IMG/VR virus record: IMGVR_UViG_3300032893_003196
Coordinates: 1 to 21,010 of that record
Length of the DNA stretch: 21,010 bases
Strand: one strand, 5' to 3'
Source of the DNA: a virus
A program made the translations under genes and the position numbers. The notes under the pieces are model-generated. The model did no database searches. It had not been told where the DNA came from and was given only the letters and a program-made list of their open reading frames with translations. Each line of letters opens with the position of its first letter. Position 1 is the first letter of the stretch. Below, in pieces: positions 14,236 to 20,088 of the stretch.

Positions 14236-14757
14236 GGTGTCTCCGTTTGGATCGGTGGCGCTGGCCACGGCGGCCAGCTCGGTGATCGCGGGGTAGTTGG
14301 TGAGCCCCCCGTGAAGGATGCGGGTCACGTCCTTGGTGGACCCGTTGAAGGCGAAGTACGGGCTGAAGTAGCGGTACTCCTTGGCCCGCAGCTTCGCCTC
14401 GGCCGCGTCGGTCCACTCGACGTCGGCCCAGATGCCGTCGGGCTTAGCCACCAGGGTCTTCATCCAGCCCGAGGCCGGCGCCTGGCCGCCCTTGCCCTCG
14501 CCTTGGCCGAAGACCAGCTGGTGGTCGTAATCGATCGGGATGTCGGTGGCGCCGGCCGTGGCCTTGGACGCGTCGACCACGGCCTGGGCGTGCGCCAGGT
14601 CGCGCAGGTTCCAAGAACGGCCGTCCCGCGTGGACGTGATCTTGCCCATCGGCAGCAGCCGGATGTGCTTCAGCGGCTCGCCCTCGGCGCTCGCGGCGGC
14701 GACGGCTTCGCCGATGGCGGCGACGGCAGAGGCGGAGGTGGTGGACCGGATCGTCAT
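13717..14757 (-). CDS. Head maturation protease with C-terminal scaffold (Mu gpI type)
   Basis: 346 residues. The N-terminal half matches the Mu gpI protease family: IRLLPMGKITSTRDGRSWN (32-50), IDYDHQ (75-80, with His79), WMKTLVAKPDGIWADVEWT (98-116), EYRYFSPYFAF (127-137, with Ser132 as a likely nucleophile) and GGLTNYPAITELA (150-162). Assigning His79 and Ser132 as catalytic is inference from conservation. From about residue 175 the protein is Ala-rich and helical, with a probable coiled coil near 230-250, as expected of the scaffold around which the head shell assembles. An internal start with a strong ribosome-binding site yields the scaffold alone. The gene follows a 121-base gap with two hairpins. 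Its TGA stop (13717-13719) lies one base before the TTG start of the decoration gene. Confidence 0.9.
   Translation of the reverse strand: MTIRSTTSASAVAAIGEAVAAASAEGEPLKHIRLLPMGKITSTRDGRSWNLRDLAHAQAVVDASKATAGATDIPIDYDHQLVFGQGEGKGGQAPASGWMKTLVAKPDGIWADVEWTDAAEAKLRAKEYRYFSPYFAFNGSTKDVTRILHGGLTNYPAITELAAVASATDPNGDTMDLTRLAAALGLAATATMDEIVAAATKALGLKDGASVEELTAAASGRAEPDPKAFVPMASFKELQGQVRQLQETESTAAATAAVDAAIVAGKVTPAGRDHALKLYKADPSAFADFVGSAPAVIKPGGSQTAAAAGVDPDAPLSAEEKAAASAVGVSEEAFKKSRMQILKGSN
14241..14244 (-). promoter_or_regulatory. Ribosome-binding site of the internal scaffold start
   Basis: GGAG on the minus strand lies five bases before the ATG at 14233-14235. The full-length protease start has no comparable site, so this one supports separate, probably stronger, translation of the scaffold. 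Confidence 0.65.
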
Positions 14758-14759
14758 TG

Positions 14760-14779
14760 CCCAGCCAGGATCGGCTGGG
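14760..14779 (-). promoter_or_regulatory. Hairpin abutting the protease start codon
   Basis: A perfect 7-base inverted repeat (CCCAGCC / GGCTGGG) with a 6-base loop (GATCCT) ends two bases before the protease ATG (14755-14757). No clear Shine-Dalgarno sequence exists outside the stem. The only G-rich stretch close enough to the start (GGCTGGG) is in its 3' arm. Folding would therefore be expected to lower protease initiation. Confidence 0.5.
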
Positions 14780-14793
14780 GGACGGCCTCAAAA

Positions 14794-14815
14794 CACCCTG
14801 AACTAATTCAGGGTG
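14794..14815 (-). terminator. Terminator-like hairpin between F and protease
   Basis: A perfect 9-base inverted repeat (CACCCTGAA / TTCAGGGTG) with a 4-base loop lies in the gap after the F gene. In the direction of transcription it is followed directly by TTTT and then GAGG. The stem is stable, but the T-run is only four bases, so it may be a weak terminator, a pause or attenuator, or a processing site that alters F-to-protease expression. Confidence 0.5.
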
Positions 14816-14878
14816 AAGCCGGCGAAGGGAGGCGTGAGCCCGGAAACTATCGGCTGAAAAGAAGGTTCTGAGAAGCCT

Positions 14879-16123
14879 CTAAGAGGCCGACCAGGCCAGG
14901 TCGCCTTTGCGCATCTTGGCCAGGTCCACGCCGCCGGCGAAGGACGTGGTCGCCCACCACCCGCCGTTGGCCCAGTCGACCACCACATCGATGGGCCGGC
15001 CGTCGACCTCGAAGTGGGCGATGTAGCGCCGGGTCAGCAGCGACGCGCCCTCGGGCCCGCTGCGCCAGGCGCGCCAGATCTCGGCCGGTTCGCGCAGCGC
15101 CTGGCCGACCAGGGGCAGCGCGCGCAGCAGACCCCTGTCGAGCGTCACGGGCCGGCCGACCGAGTTGCGGAATAGCCCGGGCCCGACGACCAGGCCGTCG
15201 CCGGTCTTGTCGGCGAAGATCCGCGCCTGGTGGGGGCTGGCCCCGAAGCCGCCCAAGAACGCCGCCTCAGCCTCGGCCGGCGTGGTGTCGGCCGGCAGGA
15301 GATGCTCGGCCGGCGTGACCACGCGGCGCGGGTGCGCCGACGCGCCGTCCGCGTCCTCGCCGGCGGCGCCGTCGTCGGGCGGCCCCATGGGCGAAGGGGT
15401 CTGCTGCTCCAGATAGGCCTTGCCCACGTTGTAGCCCCAGCCCGGGCCGATGCCGCCTTCCACCCGCACCACCTCGCCCGTGCGCGGGTTGGTGTAGCCC
15501 TTCATGGGGAAGGCGACCGGCTTGTCGGTGACGCCGCCCTCGTCCTTGGCGTCGCGCTCGGACATTTGGATCGTGGTGCAGCGGCAGCCCCAGTCGCACG
15601 GCGGATAGTGGGTGTCCCACCAGTCGTCGTCGGCCGGCAGGATCGTACCGTCCCAGGCGGCGTGCTCGGGCCGCACCCGATCGTCCTCGACCGTCTGGTA
15701 CTTGAGGTAAGGCAGGGTGTCCTTGACGTCCTGGATGCGCTCCCACCGGCCGGCGGCGTAGGCGGTGCGCATGTTCACGTCGAAGATCGTCCGCAGCCGG
15801 CGCGGCGAGCCCAGCTGCACCTCGCGCGTCTCGCCGGTGAGCGGGTCCGTCATGGCCTGCTTGCCCCACCAGCCCTGGGCCTCCAGCTTCGGCCGCAGCG
15901 CCGCCTTGAAGGCCTCAAACGTGGTCCCGTCCGCCAGCGCCTGGTCGACCGCGTCGCGGATGTCCTGGAGGATGCTCGAGCGCATGGCCTTGGCCACGGT
16001 GAAAGCCTTGGCGTGCTCCTCCTGCCAAACGTCCTGCCAGGCGAACGAGGCCTTCAGCCCCTTCTTGCGGAAGTAGGCGATGGCCTCGGCCGGCGGCAGC
16101 GGCTTCAGCTCGATCTGGGCCAT
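14879..16123 (-). CDS. Minor head protein, Mu F (gp30) type, with C-terminal PBECR-like nuclease domain
   Basis: 414 residues. Residues 1-240 match the phage Mu F head-morphogenesis family. After an N-terminal helical part come FDVNMRTAYAAGRWERIQD (114-132) and the conserved block VEDDRVRPEHAAWDGT (145-160). The block continues into DTHYPPCDWGCRCTTIQ, with Cys176, Cys180 and Cys182. F-type proteins sit at the portal vertex or inside the head and are needed for head assembly. Residues about 245-295 are an acidic, Ala/Pro-rich linker. Residues about 296-400 form a separate compact domain with LVVGPGLFRN, TLDRGLLRALPLVGQALREP, a DP-EIW-like EPAEIW, RRYIAHFEVDG and WWATTSF. This resembles the PBECR family (barnase/EndoU/colicin E5-D/RelE-like fold) reported fused to phage head proteins. 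If active it would be an RNase delivered with, or packaged in, the virion. The start follows the membrane gene by four bases; a gap of 121 bases follows the TAG stop. Confidence 0.88.
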   Translation of the reverse strand: MAQIELKPLPPAEAIAYFRKKGLKASFAWQDVWQEEHAKAFTVAKAMRSSILQDIRDAVDQALADGTTFEAFKAALRPKLEAQGWWGKQAMTDPLTGETREVQLGSPRRLRTIFDVNMRTAYAAGRWERIQDVKDTLPYLKYQTVEDDRVRPEHAAWDGTILPADDDWWDTHYPPCDWGCRCTTIQMSERDAKDEGGVTDKPVAFPMKGYTNPRTGEVVRVEGGIGPGWGYNVGKAYLEQQTPSPMGPPDDGAAGEDADGASAHPRRVVTPAEHLLPADTTPAEAEAAFLGGFGASPHQARIFADKTGDGLVVGPGLFRNSVGRPVTLDRGLLRALPLVGQALREPAEIWRAWRSGPEGASLLTRRYIAHFEVDGRPIDVVVDWANGGWWATTSFAGGVDLAKMRKGDLAWSAS

Positions 16124-16127
16124 GGGC

Positions 16128-16700
16128 CTATTGCGACAGGATCAGGGCGACGAAGAAGCCGAACAGGGCGCCGCGCGTGAACTCCACCACTGCGTTCAGT
16201 CCTGGCCACGTGGCCTCGCCCTCGTGAAGCAGCACGCCCAACAGCGTGGCCTGCAGGGCGAAGATCGCCACCAGCAGCGAAGCCATCAGCACGCCGTGCC
16301 CGGTGGCCAGCGACGCCAGGATCACTCCGGCCGCCAGCAGATGCCGCAGGAACAGGCCCAACGCCTGGGGCGCGCTCGCCGGGTCCATGTCGCCGCCGAA
16401 GGCTGTCCAGCCGTCCCAGCGCCAGACGGTCCACGCCAGGCCGAACCACGCCCAGCTGGGATGAACGGCCGCGAGGACCGCGCACAACAGCAGCCCGGCC
16501 CAGAAGGTCGATCGGGCGTTGGCCACGTCGATCAACAGCGTGCCGATCAGCGAGACATGCGCGGCGAACTGGCGCGACACCCAGGCCTGCACCGCGGCGA
16601 TGTACGAGCCGCCGGCCAACCGATCGGCGACGCCGAACAGCAGCGCCAGGCCGAGGGCCAGGAGCGGCGCAAGGTGCGGCGTGGGGAGGTATCCCGTCAT
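16128..16700 (-). CDS. Multi-pass membrane protein of unknown function
   Basis: 190 residues from the ATG at 16698-16700, which overlaps the spike stop as ATGA. A longer open frame upstream is Arg-rich and lies inside the spike gene, so it is not used. Hydrophobic segments are visible at about residues 10-27, 66-79, 80-94, 114-133, 136-158 and 176-189, so five to six transmembrane helices are likely. A polar stretch with WDGWTAFGGDMD lies near 95-106. The N-terminus is short and almost uncharged, and the protein ends VALILSQ. No family is recognised. A holin-like role is possible, but the protein is larger than most holins and no endolysin lies next to it. A lysogenic-conversion role, or an inner-membrane partner of the exported repeat protein, would also fit. 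The stop TAG (16128-16130) lies four bases before the F start. Confidence 0.7.
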   Translation of the reverse strand: MTGYLPTPHLAPLLALGLALLFGVADRLAGGSYIAAVQAWVSRQFAAHVSLIGTLLIDVANARSTFWAGLLLCAVLAAVHPSWAWFGLAWTVWRWDGWTAFGGDMDPASAPQALGLFLRHLLAAGVILASLATGHGVLMASLLVAIFALQATLLGVLLHEGEATWPGLNAVVEFTRGALFGFFVALILSQ

Positions 16701-18904
16701 AGGACATAGGCCTCGACGGAGTCGACGTAGCCGTAGCCGTTCAGGCCATAGGAGTGCAGCTGCACGCGCGCCTTCACGGCCCCCGGCGGGATGCGGCACA
16801 CGATGCCGAGCGGGGCGTAGGGCGTCGCCGCCGTGGTGCTGGTCGCGACCTGGCCGCCGGCCGGCGTCGCCGGGTTGGTGATTTGGGCGCCGTTGCCGTC
16901 ATAGAACAGGGTGTTGAACTGCAGGAACCCGGACGCCGCGTTGATCGGCGCGGCGAAGTAGGCCTTGCCGATGAAGATGCGGCCCGCGTCCTTCAGGCTG
17001 AGCGCGACGTCCTGGTAGACGTTGACGTTGCCCGAGCCCGCATTGTTCAGGAACAGCGCGTTGGTCCCGGCCTGCTGCTGCGTCCCTGTGGTGTCGATCC
17101 CGTGGGTGTGGACCGGGGCCGTGCCGGTGTTGAGGGCCGTCAGCAGGTTGGACGGGCTCACCGACGCCAGGTTCTTGATCTCGATCGCCGAGAACTCGAT
17201 CGTGCAGTCCACCGTGACGCCGCTGGGGACGTACCAGTGGAAGCCCGCCTGGATGCTCGCGCAAGTCGCCTGGGCGCAGGTGTAGCTCCCGGTATAGGTC
17301 TGGACTTGGGCGGCGGGGGTCAGAGCCGAGGCGTTGGTCGTGCTAAGCACGGTGCCTGTGGCGGCGGCGGCCGAGTTCAGTTCGCTGGTCTGCGGCGTGA
17401 TGGTCGCACCGCCGCCCGGCAGCGCGCCCGCCGCCAGGCGATAGTTGAAGGTGATCTGCTTCTGCGAGCCCTTGAGCGCGGCTTGGCGACCATAGGCGCC
17501 GCCATGGAAGATCAGCCCCATCGAGCCGACGACGCCGGTCGAGGTGCCGAAGATGCGGTACTGGATCGTGCCGGCGGCTTGGTTGAACCCGACAATCTGG
17601 GCCTGCAGGCCGTTCTGGTTGCTGACGCCGTAGATCTGCCAGTCGGTCGGGATCGTGCCCAGCGCGCTGCCGGTCCCCGCCACAGCTCCGGCCATGATCG
17701 TGTTGCGGCACTCGTTGAAGTAGACGTCCGAGTTCCAGAACGACAGGCCGGATTCGAAGCCCCCGTTCTGGACGCGGCTGAGCAGCTTGCACACCGAGGG
17801 CGGGCAGAAGGTGCCGCCCATGCCGGCCGAAATGCCGATGTCGATGTTGTCCCACACCAGGGCCGGGGCGATTCCGTCGGTCGCCTGAACGATCTCGGTG
17901 CCCGAGGCCCCCGACAGGTGGAACGACGAGTCGCGGATGCTGATCTCCGGGCCGCCGGTGGTCTTGATCAGGGCCGGGCGGTTCTGCGACCCCGCGCTGA
18001 TCTGCTCCGCGCCGTAGTGGGCCACGCCGTCGATGTAGAGTTTGGCCGGGGACGTGACGCGGCACATCTCCTCGGTCCAGCCGGCCGCGCCGTTCTCGAT
18101 GTGGCCATTGAGGAACACGGTGCCCGACGAGATATCCATCAGGCAGTCGGCGTAGTCGAGCGACAGCCCCTCGCACTGCCATTCGCCAGTAGCCACCCCG
18201 CCGACCGGAGCCGGCGTGTAGAACGCCACGCCCGTGCCGCCGCCCGCCAGGGCGTTAGAGGAAGCGCCGCCGATGGTCCCTGTGACGCGGACGTTCTCCC
18301 CGGCGGTAGAGCCGGACAGGCCGCCGTTGAAGGTGTAACGCCAGTTGAAGCCCAGGTTGACCCTGAGCCAGTTCAGATAGAAGTCCTGGCCGAAGGTCAG
18401 GCAGTCGCGGAACCCGTGGATGTCCAGGTCCACGACCATGCCGTACATGTTGGTCAGCAGGACCCCGTCGGTGTTGACCCCGGTGTTCCAGACGGGCGTC
18501 GCATAGGCCGGATAGCGGCCCGCGCCGACCTGGCGCACCCTGAAGTCGCGCCAGGTGGCGTTCGGCACCAGGTTGGAGTTCGCGCCCACCGACGAACCAG
18601 GCACGACCAGGCCGCCGTCGATCGTGATCGCCGGCCCGCTCACGTTCAGGCTCGTATCGACCATGATCGTGCCGCCCTGGCCGAAGTCGCAGCCCATGCC
18701 GGACGGCAGCGTGATCTGGCTCGCGATGATCGGCGCATCGTTTTGGCGCAGCGACGGGATGCGGCCGTTCAGCCAGCACCACTCGAAGTGCTTCACCAGG
18801 TTGGTGGCCTGGTCGCCCTGCGCGAGCACGCCCGAGCAGTTGCCGCCGTACTCGTGGAAATAGGCCTGGGCCGGCGCTGTGGGATAGACCGTGTTTTCGG
18901 GCAT
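16697..18904 (-). CDS. Beta-helix spike-like protein (pectate-lyase-like fold), probable receptor-binding or glycan-acting virion protein
   Basis: 735 residues from the ATG at 18902-18904, which shares its last base with the upstream TAA. The reading frame stays open far upstream, but that part overlaps the signal-peptide gene and is not used. Residues about 60-375 show short repeating beta rungs rich in Gly/Asn/Asp (LPSGMGCDFGQGGTIMVD, AITIDGGLVV, LYIDGVAHYG, ISIRDSSFHLSG), as expected for the right-handed beta-helix of tailspikes. Residues about 379-580 begin NGGFESGLSFWNS and end CTIEFSAIEI, like a carbohydrate-binding beta-sandwich. Residues about 620-735 form a second sandwich ending YVDSVEAYVL. 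It has 14 cysteines and no visible signal peptide. Likely role: binding or cleaving a host surface glycan. Catalytic residues cannot be assigned from the sequence. Its position between portal and F is unusual, since Mu-like fibres normally lie at the distal end. Confidence 0.65.
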   Translation of the reverse strand: MPENTVYPTAPAQAYFHEYGGNCSGVLAQGDQATNLVKHFEWCWLNGRIPSLRQNDAPIIASQITLPSGMGCDFGQGGTIMVDTSLNVSGPAITIDGGLVVPGSSVGANSNLVPNATWRDFRVRQVGAGRYPAYATPVWNTGVNTDGVLLTNMYGMVVDLDIHGFRDCLTFGQDFYLNWLRVNLGFNWRYTFNGGLSGSTAGENVRVTGTIGGASSNALAGGGTGVAFYTPAPVGGVATGEWQCEGLSLDYADCLMDISSGTVFLNGHIENGAAGWTEEMCRVTSPAKLYIDGVAHYGAEQISAGSQNRPALIKTTGGPEISIRDSSFHLSGASGTEIVQATDGIAPALVWDNIDIGISAGMGGTFCPPSVCKLLSRVQNGGFESGLSFWNSDVYFNECRNTIMAGAVAGTGSALGTIPTDWQIYGVSNQNGLQAQIVGFNQAAGTIQYRIFGTSTGVVGSMGLIFHGGAYGRQAALKGSQKQITFNYRLAAGALPGGGATITPQTSELNSAAAATGTVLSTTNASALTPAAQVQTYTGSYTCAQATCASIQAGFHWYVPSGVTVDCTIEFSAIEIKNLASVSPSNLLTALNTGTAPVHTHGIDTTGTQQQAGTNALFLNNAGSGNVNVYQDVALSLKDAGRIFIGKAYFAAPINAASGFLQFNTLFYDGNGAQITNPATPAGGQVATSTTAATPYAPLGIVCRIPPGAVKARVQLHSYGLNGYGYVDSVEAYVL

Positions 18905-20088
18905 TAGTTGAACACCTGGACAGTGAGGGTCGAGCCGCTGGTCCCCTTGACGTAGAGGCTGGTGTTGGGGATCACGCCGCCGGTGAAGTCGAACGAGCCG
19001 CCGAGGCCGTTGGCGAAGGGGATGCCGCCCGTGGTCGTGGCGCCCGCCAGGGAAGCGTTGAAACTGTAGTCGCCGCTGGCGTTGCTGTTGGAGGCGAAGC
19101 CAATCACCACCCGCTTGGCGGCGGCGGCGGTCCACACCAGCTGCCAGGTGCCGTTCATGGTGACGGTGGTCTCGGTCACGGACGCCTGGGGCGCGAGGGC
19201 GCTGACGGTGCCGGTGATCGCGACCGAGCCGCCCGTCTGCTGCATGGGGGTGTTGAGCGCCGTGATCAGGCTGGTGAGGCGCTGGTTGAGGCGCTGGATC
19301 AGGGCGTTGAGCGAGCACGACGAGGTGTCGGTGGCGCAGGCGGTGTCGCCCTTGGCCCCCAGCACCGACGCGGCGGCCGTCTCCTGGGCGATCTCGCTCG
19401 TCTGGTTCGCGGCCGTGGCCTGGCTGGCCAGCTGGGTCAGGATACTGGCCAGGGTGGTGTTGGCGGTGGCCTGGTTGGCGGCGGTGGAGACGCCGGTCAG
19501 CTCGGACTGGATCGCGGCCAGGGCCGTGTTCGAGGTGGCCTGGTTGGCCGACGACGCCAGGCCGGTGAACGCCGAGAGGATGCTGGCCAGGGTTGTGTTG
19601 GCCGTGGCCTGGTTGGCGGCCGTGGCCGCGCCGTTCAGCGCCCCGAGGTTGAAGGTCGGCGTCCCCGAAATGCCGACGGTCCAGGCGCCGGACTCGGTCG
19701 CGCCGAATTGGGTGTTGCCGATCGAGCCGCCGGCCTGGAACGGTGAGCCCAGGTTGGCGACCAGGCTGGACAGGTAGCCGTTGGCCGCCGTCTGCAGCGT
19801 CGAGGTCGCGGCCAGGGGCGGCAGGTTCAGCAGATGCATCCACACGCCATTGTCGGCGGGATCGATGGTGAGAGGCGTGGGCGCCCCGGCCTGCATCCCC
19901 TCGTCCACCGCGCAGGGGTGCAGGACGCCGGCGACGTTCTTAGCGCAGGTGGTCTGCACCGTGTTGGCCGCGTCGTGGACTGTCAGGCCGTCGGCCAGGG
20001 CCTGGGGCGCGCCCAGGGCGAACAGGCCGGCGGAAGCGAGGGCCGCAATGGCCGCGTGGCGAAGGGACAAGGGAAGGCTCCTGATCAT
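18904..20088 (-). CDS. Repeat-containing protein with Sec-type signal peptide, phage spike cassette
   Basis: 394 residues; no family recognised with certainty. Residues 1-32 look like a classical signal peptide: MIRSLPLSLRH positive region, Ala/Leu-rich hydrophobic core, and an A-L-A cleavage motif at 30-32 followed by DG. Residues 157-225 hold three consecutive 23-residue repeats starting AANQ/SANQ, with a partial fourth. They are Ala/Thr/Asn-rich and helical-looking, as expected of a trimeric coiled-coil stalk. Residues about 270-394 are beta-rich (for example TVTMNGTWQLVWTAAA and GSFDFTGGVIP) and end in VQVFN, like a compact fibre-tip domain. Four cysteines (48, 59 and a pair near 253-260) fit an exported protein. 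The start ATG overlaps the preceding stop (ATGA), and the TAA stop shares one base with the next ATG. Repeat-stalk proteins of this kind are seen near phage tail fibre genes. A cleavable signal peptide is odd for a virion protein assembled in the cytoplasm. Confidence 0.6.
   Translation of the reverse strand: MIRSLPLSLRHAAIAALASAGLFALGAPQALADGLTVHDAANTVQTTCAKNVAGVLHPCAVDEGMQAGAPTPLTIDPADNGVWMHLLNLPPLAATSTLQTAANGYLSSLVANLGSPFQAGGSIGNTQFGATESGAWTVGISGTPTFNLGALNGAATAANQATANTTLASILSAFTGLASSANQATSNTALAAIQSELTGVSTAANQATANTTLASILTQLASQATAANQTSEIAQETAAASVLGAKGDTACATDTSSCSLNALIQRLNQRLTSLITALNTPMQQTGGSVAITGTVSALAPQASVTETTVTMNGTWQLVWTAAAAKRVVIGFASNSNASGDYSFNASLAGATTTGGIPFANGLGGSFDFTGGVIPNTSLYVKGTSGSTLTVQVFN
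19414..19620 (-). repeat. Three tandem 69-base repeats encoding 23-residue units
   Basis: Codons 157-225 of the secreted repeat protein form three back-to-back units of 23 residues. They begin AANQATANTTLASIL, SANQATSNTALAAIQ and AANQATANTTLASIL. A fourth, degenerate start (AANQTSEIAQ) follows directly. The spacing is exactly 23 residues each time, and units one and three are nearly identical over their first 15 residues, so recent duplication or gene-conversion-like exchange is plausible. The period is compatible with a helical stalk. Confidence 0.85.

Noticed and set aside
16128-16700. Membrane protein considered as a holin
   Set aside because: At 190 residues with five to six predicted helices it is larger than typical holins, and no endolysin or spanin lies next to it. 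The call was left as unknown.
16754-18907. Long plus-strand open frame of 717 codons opposite the spike gene
   Set aside because: It is antisense to the beta-helix gene, with Arg/Ala/Gly/Val/Asp-rich sequence and no recognisable fold. The minus-strand gene fits the coupled operon on both sides.
19414-19620. Regular repeats considered as a CRISPR array
   Set aside because: The 69-base units are contiguous, in frame, and encode similar 23-residue segments. There are no variable spacers.
18905-19843. N-terminal extension of the spike frame (giving about 1048 residues)
   Set aside because: The extension overlaps the signal-peptide repeat gene out of frame and is Arg/His/Gln-rich. The ATG at 18902-18904 overlaps the upstream TAA by one base and begins plausible sequence.
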